DNA from: Fischerella sp.
Lineage (GTDB): Bacteria; Cyanobacteriota; Cyanobacteriia; Cyanobacteriales; Nostocaceae
Reading direction: 5' to 3'
NCBI GenBank assembly: GCA_026419705.1
Contig: JANZYY010000058.1
Coordinates: forward strand, 1-14,983
Length of the DNA stretch: 14,983 nt
Part shown: positions 7,286 through 12,788 of the stretch, piece after piece
Layout of the letters: each line of letters begins with the position of its first letter
Numbering within the stretch: position 1 is the stretch's first letter
The notes under the pieces: generated by a model
The model's database searches: none
Seen by the model: the letters and a program-made list of their open reading frames with translations, nothing else
What the model was told of the DNA's origin: nothing
Translations under genes and position numbers: made by a program

Positions 7286-7720
7286 ATGTCTCAAAATAAC
7301 ATAGACAAAGATCCATATCGAAAGAATCGAGAGCTTCGTGATCTATTAGAAAATCAAATTAGATCCGATCCTGTCATAATGGAAAAACTTAAAAACGACG
7401 TTTACGCTCAAAATTTCTACGCTGCATTCTGCAACATGCAGTGGTGTAGAACAGAAATTTTTGAATTACTAAAACGGGAGCCCGTGCTTTCTTATAGTTG
7501 GAGAGGTGCTGGTGGTTTAGTAGCCAACTTAAGAAATAAAAATGAAATATATATGGACTACTATTGTAGTGGTATGAATCCTTACAACGAAGAAAGAGAT
7601 AATCGAGGACCAAAAGGTTATGTTACAGAGGGCACAGTTACTGATGAAATCAGGGAAGATTTATTGCGGTTAGGATGGGTACCGATTCCCTATGATGATA
7701 GTGAAGAAGATTTTGCTTAA
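7286..7720 (+). CDS. Unknown 144-aa phage protein
   Basis: The protein begins MSQNNIDKDPYRKNRELRDL and ends with an acidic tail. The middle carries aromatic- and glycine-rich SWRGAGGLVANLR and DYYCSGMNPYN, and the end has GTVTDEIREDLLRLGWVPIP, a compact helix-turn-strand found in small phage proteins that I cannot name. No catalytic motif is evident. It starts divergently 10 bp from the lipoprotein gene and appears to have its own promoter (7233-7260), but no clear ribosome-binding site. Confidence 0.75.
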   Translation: MSQNNIDKDPYRKNRELRDLLENQIRSDPVIMEKLKNDVYAQNFYAAFCNMQWCRTEIFELLKREPVLSYSWRGAGGLVANLRNKNEIYMDYYCSGMNPYNEERDNRGPKGYVTEGTVTDEIREDLLRLGWVPIPYDDSEEDFA

Positions 7721-7738
7721 AGATGGTGAAACTGACTC

Positions 7739-7766
7739 TTGTATTTTTTTGCAATTTTATTACAAT
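7739..7766 (+). promoter_or_regulatory. Weak candidate promoter before the winged-helix gene
   Basis: TTGTAT (7739-7744) and TACAAT (7761-7766), 16 bp apart, are the best pair in the 114-bp gap before the gene at 7835. The -35 match is poor. TTACAATTACA (7760-7770) resembles the TGTTACAATTGTTACA elements upstream of other promoters. The transcript would have a leader of about 60 nt. Confidence 0.35.
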
Positions 7767-7834
7767 TACAGAATGTGCTGACTAAGTCGTGGTTGTCATT
7801 GGTTGGCGCACCTTTTCTTATGGAGATTATTAAA

Positions 7835-8080
7835 ATGGCTTTTACTACACTAACTAAGACCCAAAATGCGTTTCTCGAAGAATACCTACGCGGCACCGGT
7901 CGCACGCTAACTGCTGCTCAGGCTGAAGCACTGTTCGGTATTCGCAACATTCGTGCTCGCATGACTGAGCTGCGTCAAGCCGGTCTCAAGGTCAGCCGCG
8001 TGCCGACCACTGTTGGTCGCAGTGCCTACAAGGTCAGCGCCCGTGATGTACACGGTAGCCGTGCTCGCGCACTGGTCTAA
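7835..8080 (+). CDS. Small winged helix-turn-helix protein
   Basis: The ATG at 7835 has GGAG at 7822-7825. The 81-aa product shows a winged-helix layout: helix NAFLEEYLRG, a second helix LTAAQAEALFGI, a recognition helix IRNIRARMTELRQAG (36-50) and a basic wing VSRVPTTVGRSAYKVS (53-68). It is strongly basic, so DNA binding is likely. It is the last gene before a strong terminator. A role as phage regulator is inferred; the in-frame upstream extension to 7739 is rejected because it has no binding site and runs through the likely promoter region. Confidence 0.8.
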   Translation: MAFTTLTKTQNAFLEEYLRGTGRTLTAAQAEALFGIRNIRARMTELRQAGLKVSRVPTTVGRSAYKVSARDVHGSRARALV

Positions 8081-8095
8081 TTAGGACCAATAAAT

Positions 8096-8126
8096 AAAAA
8101 TTGGGGCGCTACGCCCCAATTTTTTT
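8096..8126 (+). terminator. Intrinsic terminator
   Basis: TTGGGGCG (8101-8108) pairs with CGCCCCAA (8112-8119) around a CTA loop, extended by AAAAA/TTTTT, and is followed by seven T (8120-8126). It lies 15 nt after the winged-helix gene and ends that unit. The A-tract before the stem may let it work in both directions. Confidence 0.92.
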
Positions 8127-8135
8127 GGAGATATT

Positions 8136-8399
8136 CTGAATATATTTTTAGATCCAGCTATTCTTTTCTTTGTGTTTGGTATCTTTGCAGAATTGATCAA
8201 ATCCAATTTGGAAATACCACAACAGATAGTCAAATTCCTTTCCTTATACCTATTGATGGTCCTGGGTCTCAAAGGCGGATTTGCATTAAGCAGTGCAGGC
8301 TTTGGTGGCGATGTAGGCAGCACCGTGGTAATTGGTTTGATTATGGCGGTGTTGGTTCCACTCAGCGGACTATTCTTGTTGAGAAAGATTATGAACCCA
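8136..8399 (+). pseudogene. 5' remnant of an SbtA-type (DUF897) sodium-dependent bicarbonate transporter gene
   Basis: From 8136 the frame reads (CTG)NIFLDPAILFFVFGIFAEL and then three hydrophobic segments: FLDPAILFFVFGIFAEL, KFLSLYLLMVLGLKGGFAL and TVVIGLIMAVLVPLSGLFLL, ending LRKIMNP. This is the well-known start of the SbtA/DUF897 sodium-dependent bicarbonate transporter family, which normally has about 300 residues or more and ten helices; only about 88 residues remain. The place of the expected ATG is CTG, although GGAG (8127-8130) is well placed. Homology stops at the palindrome 8399-8431, after which the frame runs on for 18 meaningless residues. It is therefore a non-functional fragment of a cellular gene. 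Confidence 0.75.
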
Positions 8400-8431
8400 G
8401 TGTACGCTGCCGACAGTCGGCAGCGTACACT
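8399..8431. repeat. Perfect palindrome, 16-bp arms with a 1-nt centre
   Basis: The left arm AGTGTACGCTGCCGAC (8399-8414) is the exact reverse complement of 8416-8431, with a single A between. It sits exactly where the transporter homology ends and the phosphoesterase homology begins. No T-run follows, so it is not an intrinsic terminator. It may mark a recombination join, a replication fold-back or an assembly artefact. Confidence 0.9.
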
Positions 8432-8577
8432 TCCACGGTCACCTTCACGGTAAGCCGTCAGGACTCGAGCAGTTTCGTGCTCGCGACGCGGGTATGGATG
8501 CGACGGGTCGAGTAATTGTTTCCATGCAGAGTCTTGTGCAGGATGCACTCAAAGGTGAAATTCGAGCACACCACTAA
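8416..8577 (+). pseudogene. 3' remnant of a metallophosphoesterase gene
   Basis: The frame from 8416 to TAA 8575-8577 reads VGSVHFHGHLHGKPSGLEQF, then RARDAGMDATGRVIVSMQSL, ending KGEIRAHH. The GHLH metal-binding motif followed by R-RD-G-MDATG is typical of the end of small calcineurin-like phosphoesterases. The frame is blocked by TGA at 8392-8394 and has no start codon, so only the last 53 codons survive. It lies out of frame with the transporter fragment upstream. It differs from the intact phosphoesterase at 9929, so it is not a duplicate of that gene end. The next gene starts 3 nt after its stop. Confidence 0.72.
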
Positions 8578-8580
8578 ACT

Positions 8581-8955
8581 ATGAATAAACTAATCGACTT
8601 CTCCCACTTTGTTGAATTTGGGGACGTTGACATCGATGGCACTCCCTACATAGGCAGTGACTCCCAATTCGGAGGTATCCCCCGTCATACCCGCCAAGCT
8701 CTTTACGACTATTTTATACATCGTTATGAGCCTGGTAGTTTTCTCATGGGAGTGCTGACCAATGACTTGTACCGTGCTGCAAACAGCGCTGATGCCGAAA
8801 ACGCAACCAAAATCAAAGCCATTGTTAAGTGGCTACTTTGTGCAGCGCCGGCAGGCAGTTATGGTAGCGTTGAAACAGTCAAAGATTGGTTAGAAGGCGG
8901 TGCCGCGTACCAAGACTTTATGAAGAGGGCAACCTGGGCTGCTATTTCACAGTAA
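8581..8955 (+). CDS. Unknown conserved-type phage protein, 124 aa
   Basis: The ATG at 8581 is 3 nt after the stop of the phosphoesterase remnant. The sequence has IPRHTRQALYDYFIHRYEPG followed by SFLMGVLTNDL, a core I associate with a small protein recurring in large phages, and later IVKWLLCAAPAGSYGSVETV. It is probably helical, and no catalytic motif is visible. With no ribosome-binding site and a broken upstream gene, its original expression may have relied on coupling to the lost phosphoesterase; the nearest upstream promoter lies beyond the terminator at 8096-8126. Confidence 0.72.
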   Translation: MNKLIDFSHFVEFGDVDIDGTPYIGSDSQFGGIPRHTRQALYDYFIHRYEPGSFLMGVLTNDLYRAANSADAENATKIKAIVKWLLCAAPAGSYGSVETVKDWLEGGAAYQDFMKRATWAAISQ

Positions 8956-8964
8956 TCTGTGCAG

Positions 8965-9035
8965 TTTCGCACGAAAATTCCTGTTACAATTGTTACACTT
9001 TTGGGGTTGACAACGGACAGGTTTGGCTGCATAAT
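8965..9035 (+). promoter_or_regulatory. Modular strong promoter: palindrome, TGTTACA pair, -35/-10
   Basis: TTGACA (9007-9012) and CATAAT (9030-9035) are 17 bp apart. Upstream lie TTTCGCACGAAA (8965-8976, TTTCG/CGAAA arms) and a TGTTACAAT/TGTTACAC direct repeat (8982-8998). Transcription would start near 9042, giving a leader of about 24 nt with AAGG at 9056-9059 before the kinase ATG. It shares modules with the promoters at 4307 and 9616. Confidence 0.8.
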
Positions 9036-9065
9036 ATACCCATAGATTAAAGAAAAAGGTTCCAA

Positions 9066-9479
9066 ATGGCATCACTGATTTTGATCCGCGGACTTCCTGG
9101 CTCGGGCAAGAGCACAATGGCTCGGCGCATGAGCGACATGCTGCACCTCGAAGCCGACATGTTTTTCCACCTCGCTGAAGATGGCAAGACTATGTTGCCC
9201 GAATACAGATTCGATCCTGCTAAGTTGCCAGCGGCCCATAAGTGGTGCCAGGACATGACACTGCACGGTCTGCGTAACAACCGAGGCGTGGTCGTTGCCA
9301 ACACCTTTACCACCGTCAAGGAACTGCGTCCTTACTTTGACATTGCCCGTGCGTTTGGCATTGTACCCACTGTGGTTGTGGCGCAAGGTAACTTCAAGAG
9401 CGTGCATGGCGTTCCCGACGAAGCCCTGAAGCGTATGCGTGATCGTTTTCAGTGGGACATTTCTGAGTTGTATCGATAA
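9066..9479 (+). CDS. P-loop kinase-like ATPase
   Basis: This 137-aa protein begins MASLILIRGLPGSGKSTMAR, with Walker A GLPGSGKST at 9-17. It has a small core like that of polynucleotide-kinase and adenylate-kinase type P-loop proteins, with VVVANTFTTVKELRPYFDIA as the strand-helix after the nucleoside region. No phosphatase domain or lid is fused. Such phage proteins are often annotated as ATP-binding or polynucleotide-kinase-like; the substrate cannot be read from the sequence. It stands alone behind a strong promoter. Confidence 0.82.
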   Translation: MASLILIRGLPGSGKSTMARRMSDMLHLEADMFFHLAEDGKTMLPEYRFDPAKLPAAHKWCQDMTLHGLRNNRGVVVANTFTTVKELRPYFDIARAFGIVPTVVVAQGNFKSVHGVPDEALKRMRDRFQWDISELYR

Positions 9480-9597
9480 TGGACAGTAACGCATTTTAAA
9501 AATCTAAAACAACATTACGAGGACAAACAATAAACGAGACTTAGAATACAAAATCGCAGAACACTTTATAACGACAGCCGAGATTAAATTCGTGTAA

Positions 9598-9644
9598 TTT
9601 CGCACGAAATTCCGGTTGACAGCACACCCAAACGACTGCATAAT
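9598..9644 (+). promoter_or_regulatory. Strong promoter with TTTCGCACGAAA palindrome
   Basis: TTGACA (9616-9621) and CATAAT (9639-9644) are separated by 17 bp. TTTCGCACGAAA (9598-9609) is identical to the element at 8965, but the TGTTACA pair is missing. The leader contains CATACGTTAA, very like CATACGTTGA after the promoter at 4307. The remainder of the gap (9480-9597) shows no gene or other signal. Confidence 0.8.
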
Positions 9645-9675
9645 AGTAGCATACGTTAAGCAATAGGACAGCGCA

Positions 9676-9897
9676 ATGGCTAACTTTTCCAGCATCTGTT
9701 GCACCGTGTGCGACGCCAAAGCCAATAAGGATGGTAAGCGCATGGGCCAATGGTGGACGTTGAATAACTACTTCGGGCTGAGTGGACACTATTGCCCCGA
9801 TTGCTACAGCAAAGTGTCGCGAGACAGTTACGGCAATCCAAAGAATCCCTCGGAACTGACCTGGGTGCTGCTGCAACTTAGTGCAAAACAGAGTTGA
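9676..9897 (+). CDS. Zinc-ribbon-like small protein
   Basis: This 73-aa protein has two CxxC knuckles, C9-x-x-C12 (ICCTVCDAKA) and C40-x-x-C43 (HYCPDCYSKV), the spacing of a single zinc ribbon. The start ATG has AGGA at 9665-9668. It lies behind a strong promoter of its own. Zinc ribbons of this size bind DNA, RNA or protein; no more precise role can be assigned. The promoter of the next gene begins within its last codons. Confidence 0.75.
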   Translation: MANFSSICCTVCDAKANKDGKRMGQWWTLNNYFGLSGHYCPDCYSKVSRDSYGNPKNPSELTWVLLQLSAKQS

Positions 9898-9922
9898 CAA
9901 AAAGACAATCCGATTGTATAAT
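9894..9922 (+). promoter_or_regulatory. Perfect consensus promoter for the metallophosphoesterase
   Basis: TTGACA (9894-9899), 17-bp spacer, TATAAT (9917-9922): a perfect sigma70-type match. The -35 hexamer overlaps the stop of the zinc-ribbon gene. The expected start of transcription, about 7 nt after the -10 box, coincides with the ATG at 9929. Confidence 0.88.
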
Positions 9923-9928
9923 ACAAAC

Positions 9929-10696
9929 ATGAAGATTCACATTGTCAGCGACCTGCACCTTAACTTTGCAGACATCACGTTGCCGGGCGGTGCTGACCTG
10001 TTGATCCTTGCCGGCGACATTACCGAGCACCGTTATGTGCCGCAGCATGCTCGCTTCTTTCAAGAGGAGTGCACCAAGTATCCCAAGGTCTTGTATGTGT
10101 TTGGCAACCACGAATACTACCACGGTTACCTGGACGCTACGCCTTTTCTCATCAAGGCGCACCTGCCATCCAATGTGCAGGTTCTTGATAACGACTCGGT
10201 GGACATCGGCGACTGGACCTTTATTGGTTCCACGCTGTGGACTGACATGAACCGGGGCGATCCCTTGACCCGGTTTCACCTTAAAGGCGCCCGCGGTCTG
10301 CACGACTTCAAGGTCGTGGCTCAGCATGCTGAGCCTTGGACACGCTTCACTCCTGAGTCTGCAGAAGGTCTGCATCGCAAGAGTCGGCAGTATATCGACG
10401 TCACGACCAATAAGCGCAAAGACCGCAAGGTGTTTGTGATCACGCATCATGCGCCCACGTTTCAAAGTGTGCATGAATCGTATCGTCATGACACGCCGAT
10501 GAACGGCGCTTTTGCGTCTGACCTCAGTGAGTTGATTCTCAACCGCGATAACATCCGTTACTGGGTGCATGGTCACATGCATACAGCTTCGGATTACATG
10601 GTAGGCGATAACTGCCGTGTGATTTGCCATCCTCGAGGTTACGCAGGCCACGAAGAGTCCGCCGCTAGCTACCAGCCGTTTGAACTGGAAATTTGA
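9929..10696 (+). CDS. Calcineurin-like metallophosphoesterase
   Basis: This 255-aa protein carries the full metal-site set: D8-x-H10 in IVSDLHL, GD at 29-30 (LAGDI), GNHE at 59-62, THHAP at 172-176 and HGHMH at 214-218. This is the binuclear-metal phosphoesterase fold, which hydrolyses phosphomono- or diesters; the substrate is unknown. I chose ATG 9929 because the family usually begins MKIHIVSDLH, whereas the upstream GTG at 9881 would put the promoter inside the gene. With the start at 9929 the message has essentially no leader and no ribosome-binding site, so translation is probably leaderless. The stop overlaps the tilS start (ATGA-type junction). Confidence 0.88.
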   Translation: MKIHIVSDLHLNFADITLPGGADLLILAGDITEHRYVPQHARFFQEECTKYPKVLYVFGNHEYYHGYLDATPFLIKAHLPSNVQVLDNDSVDIGDWTFIGSTLWTDMNRGDPLTRFHLKGARGLHDFKVVAQHAEPWTRFTPESAEGLHRKSRQYIDVTTNKRKDRKVFVITHHAPTFQSVHESYRHDTPMNGAFASDLSELILNRDNIRYWVHGHMHTASDYMVGDNCRVICHPRGYAGHEESAASYQPFELEI

Positions 10697-11322
10697 TGAT
10701 TCGATTGCTTGGTAGTATCCCCGAAGGTAAACTATGGGTTGGCACCAGTGGTGGTGTTGACAGCATGGTTGCTCTCGATTTTTTGCGGCGTAAGCATCAA
10801 GTGGCTGCTATCTTTGTACATCATAATACCAAGTATAGCGACCAAGCGCATCGCGTAGTTACCAAATATTGTGACGACCACGGTATTCCACTGATTTTTA
10901 GTATCATTAGCAAAGAAAAGCCTAAGGAAATGAGCCAAGAAGAATTTTGGCGTGAGGAGCGATATCGGGCTTTTGAAAGCTATGATTTAGACGGCGGTCA
11001 TATTGTTACAGCGCATCACCTCGACGATGCTGTAGAAACTTATATTTGGCGCTGCATGCATGGGCGCAGTGATACGATTCGATATCGTCGAGGTCAAGTT
11101 ATTCGACCTTTTCTACTAAACCGCAAACAAGAGTTCTACTCGTGGGCAAAAAGGAAAAGTGTGCCATTTTTGGAAGATCCATCAAATCAAGATACCAAAT
11201 ACACCCGTAACCTGATTCGCCACGAACTCATGCCTTTGGTTTTGAAAATTAATCCAGGTCTATACAAAACTATTCAAAAGAAAGTAGAACAGCAGTTTAT
11301 GCTTGACACGCTGACTAAATAA
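10696..11322 (+). CDS. tilS: tRNA(Ile)-lysidine synthase, short form
   Basis: This 208-aa protein has the PP-loop SGGVDS (18-23), HHN after the second strand, AHHLDDAVET (106-115) and the TilS signature EDPSNQDTKYTRNLIRHELM (160-179). TilS joins lysine to C34 of tRNA-Ile with anticodon CAU, changing its reading from AUG to AUA. Cellular enzymes are usually 300-430 aa; here the C-terminal tRNA-contact domains are missing, leaving the catalytic core. I place the start at ATG 10696, overlapping the phosphoesterase TGA, rather than TTG 10693. A tRNA with anticodon CAT lies 82 bp downstream, which is strong contextual support. An N-type ATP pyrophosphatase of other specificity is unlikely given the signature. 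Confidence 0.88.
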   Translation: MIRLLGSIPEGKLWVGTSGGVDSMVALDFLRRKHQVAAIFVHHNTKYSDQAHRVVTKYCDDHGIPLIFSIISKEKPKEMSQEEFWREERYRAFESYDLDGGHIVTAHHLDDAVETYIWRCMHGRSDTIRYRRGQVIRPFLLNRKQEFYSWAKRKSVPFLEDPSNQDTKYTRNLIRHELMPLVLKINPGLYKTIQKKVEQQFMLDTLTK

Positions 11323-11362
11323 TTAAATTCGAAAAGATTAAAAGTAATTGATAAAAAAGATA

Positions 11363-11391
11363 TTGACCTAATAAAGAAAGATCAGTATAAT
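11363..11391 (+). promoter_or_regulatory. tRNA promoter
   Basis: TTGACC (11363-11368), 17-bp spacer, TATAAT (11386-11391), 12 nt before the first base of the tRNA at 11404. It would produce the tRNA precursor and possibly the tRNA-like gene and the 92-aa gene downstream, as no terminator with a GC stem lies between. Confidence 0.82.
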
Positions 11392-11403
11392 GTAAGTAAT
11401 GTA

Positions 11404-11481
11404 GGGACTATAGCTCAATTGGTCTAGAGCAGCGGACTCATAATCCGTTGGTTCCTGGTTCGAGTCCAGGTGGTCCCACCA
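11404..11481 (+). tRNA. tRNA-Ile2 (anticodon CAT), TilS substrate type
   Basis: This is a complete cloverleaf of 78 nt with encoded CCA. The acceptor GGGACTA/TGGTCCC pairs over 7 bp (one G-T), the D stem is GCTC/GAGC, the anticodon stem GCGGA/TCCGT has loop CTCATAA, and the T arm is CCTGG-TTCGAGT-CCAGG. Anticodon CAT alone allows Met or Ile2. The G27-T43 pair, the variable loop TGGTT and the T loop TTCGAGT resemble bacterial tRNA-Ile2 (TGGTC, TTCAAGT in E. coli) more than elongator Met, and tilS lies next door. I therefore call it Ile2. Confidence 0.85.
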
Positions 11482-11539
11482 ATTTTTTAATTTTAGTAAA
11501 ACGGATTAATCAACCGTCTAAATTAACTAAACAAATCAT

Positions 11540-11618
11540 ACCCCGGTACCACAACGCTCTTCTAAAGCGTAGCAGTGTAATGGAGTCAATGCAGGTTCGA
11601 GTCCTGTCCGGGGTGCCA
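11540..11618 (+). tRNA. tRNA-like gene, Arg(TCT)-type anticodon arm, no D arm
   Basis: The acceptor ACCCCGG (11540-11546) pairs perfectly with CCGGGGT (11608-11614), followed by G and encoded CCA. The T arm is GCAGG-TTCGAGT-CCTGT. A perfect 5-bp arm ACGCT/AGCGT holds loop CTTCTAA with anticodon TCT (11561-11563), as in tRNA-Arg. But only five bases (CCACA) lie between positions 8-9 and the anticodon stem, so there is no room for a D arm. Conversely, 20 bases fill the variable region (11571-11590). The three intact arms and CCA suggest a maintained gene rather than decay; a rearranged pseudo-tRNA is the alternative. Confidence 0.6.
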
Positions 11619-11631
11619 AAAAGGATATGAT

Positions 11632-11910
11632 ATGAAACTTTGGACTGCGTGGTGTGAATACGATGCAACAGGGGAAGGGGTCACTATTATGGCTCTCATT
11701 ACCCACGCCGGTTCCGCCGACGAAGCCAAATTGGAATTTCATAAACAATTTGGTTCATTTTTTAGCGCTGGTTGCGAAGTTGAAGAAGGTGTAGTGCGCA
11801 ATACATACACAAGGCATTTATTCAGTGAAGCATTACTTCATGCAGCAGAAGTCAAAGAAGGGCGCGCCAATATTCGCCTATATGCATCAAGTCACTTTAA
11901 TTATAGTTAA
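11632..11910 (+). CDS. Unknown 92-aa phage protein
   Basis: The ATG at 11632 has AAGGA at 11621-11625. The product begins MKLWTAWCEYDATGEGVTIM and continues ALITHAGSADEAKLEFHKQF, with strands and a helix like a small alpha/beta fold, and ends YASSHFNYS. It resembles a recurrent small protein of large phages that I cannot name. It begins 13 nt after the tRNA-like gene, so both probably share a transcript. Confidence 0.75.
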   Translation: MKLWTAWCEYDATGEGVTIMALITHAGSADEAKLEFHKQFGSFFSAGCEVEEGVVRNTYTRHLFSEALLHAAEVKEGRANIRLYASSHFNYS

Positions 11911-11912
11911 TC

Positions 11913-12500
11913 ATGGAAGTAAAAATCGGAGATTATCCTCCCGAAGAAGATCCACTGGCTCAACGAGAAATCAGCATTAAAATTGATCGTTGGGATACTT
12001 GGAGCCTAGATCATACTTTGGCTCTAATTATTTTACCAGCACTTAAAGAATTTAGGAAAAATATTCGGGGATACCCTTCTTGTTTTTCCAACAGCGTGGG
12101 CGGAAACGAAGATTGGGACCCGCAATTAAACTTTGACTTTTATCAAGAAACTGCTAAAGATTATAGCAAAGTGCCTGCAGAACTTTGGGCTAAAACTATT
12201 GATAAAATGATTTGGAGTTTTGAGCATATTGCAGGAAAGTACTCTCAAAATCTATCAGAACCTGATAAAAATTGGGAGGACTTTTATATCATCACACCAA
12301 GTGTTGTTAAAGAAGGAAAAACGATCGAAGATATGTTTATCCCGGTTGATCCCGAAAATGTCGAAGAAGGGTATACTCTTTCTGATGACTACTACGAGCA
12401 ACAAAGAGTCGACGATTGGGAAGGCAGAAAGCGTCACGAAGAAATGATTCAAGAAGGTTTAAATTTGTTTGCCAAATATTATCAAAATCTTTGGAATTGA
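11913..12500 (+). CDS. Unknown conserved-type phage protein, 195 aa
   Basis: The core DRWDTWSLDHTLALIILPAL (26-45), the later WAKTIDKMIWSFEHIAG and the end GLNLFAKYYQNLWN belong to a family I have seen in many large tailed phages without a known function. It is acidic and helical, with no catalytic motif evident. The ATG is 2 nt after the previous stop with no ribosome-binding site, suggesting coupled translation. The stop codon lies in the palindrome and TTGACA at 12497-12518. Confidence 0.78.
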   Translation: MEVKIGDYPPEEDPLAQREISIKIDRWDTWSLDHTLALIILPALKEFRKNIRGYPSCFSNSVGGNEDWDPQLNFDFYQETAKDYSKVPAELWAKTIDKMIWSFEHIAGKYSQNLSEPDKNWEDFYIITPSVVKEGKTIEDMFIPVDPENVEEGYTLSDDYYEQQRVDDWEGRKRHEEMIQEGLNLFAKYYQNLWN

Positions 12501-12530
12501 CAGTATAATAAATACTGTATGAAAAGGAGG
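12497..12530 (+). promoter_or_regulatory. Palindrome-containing regulatory stretch and strong ribosome-binding site
   Basis: TTGACA (12497-12502) and TATAAT (12504-12509) are only 1 bp apart, so they cannot form one promoter. Over them lies a perfect inverted repeat ACAGTAT/ATACTGT (12500-12506, 12512-12518) with a 5-nt centre. TATGAA (12518-12523), 15 bp after TTGACA, is a poor -10 candidate. AGGAGG (12525-12530) is a perfect ribosome-binding site, 5 nt before the ATG at 12536. Confidence 0.45.
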
Positions 12531-12535
12531 TTGTT

Positions 12536-12775
12536 ATGCAAAAAAGACACAATACTATTCTGGGGCGTCGTCTTGATCAGCCTACTAGGAACGAGCGCAT
12601 TAGTCAAGTTCGCAACCTTCGCACCGGTGAAATTTTTCTAACCAGCAACCTCTTTGAAAAAGAAATCAACGGAGAAAAATTTATCGGAGTTTTCAAATCT
12701 CAAGAACAGCTTAATCGCCGGGATCCAAATTGGATGAAAAAGGATCTCTTAGTTAAGCATAAACAAGGTGTTTAA
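12536..12775 (+). CDS. Unknown basic 79-aa protein
   Basis: This small protein is rich in arginine and lysine. It begins MQKRHNTILGRRLDQPTRNE, with a likely beta hairpin NLRTGEIFLTSNLFEKEING in the middle. It has a perfect AGGAGG ribosome-binding site and should be well translated. A positive charge suggests nucleic-acid contact, but no motif is recognised. Confidence 0.7.
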   Translation: MQKRHNTILGRRLDQPTRNERISQVRNLRTGEIFLTSNLFEKEINGEKFIGVFKSQEQLNRRDPNWMKKDLLVKHKQGV

Positions 12776-12788
12776 TTAAGTTATTGCG

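Noticed and set aside
8399..8431. Palindrome as an intrinsic terminator
   Set aside because: No T-run follows; it falls at a gene-fragment join rather than after a complete gene.
9881..9928. GTG start upstream of the metallophosphoesterase
   Set aside because: It puts the consensus promoter inside the gene and adds residues before the usual MKIHIVSDLH start.
9878..10651. Long - strand open frame (257 codons) opposite the metallophosphoesterase
   Set aside because: The + strand encodes all metal-binding motifs in order; the - frame has no recognised motif and is a shadow of GC-richer coding.
11303..11308. TTGACA at the end of tilS as tRNA promoter
   Set aside because: No -10 box at the right distance; the pair at 11363/11386 has exact 17-bp spacing.
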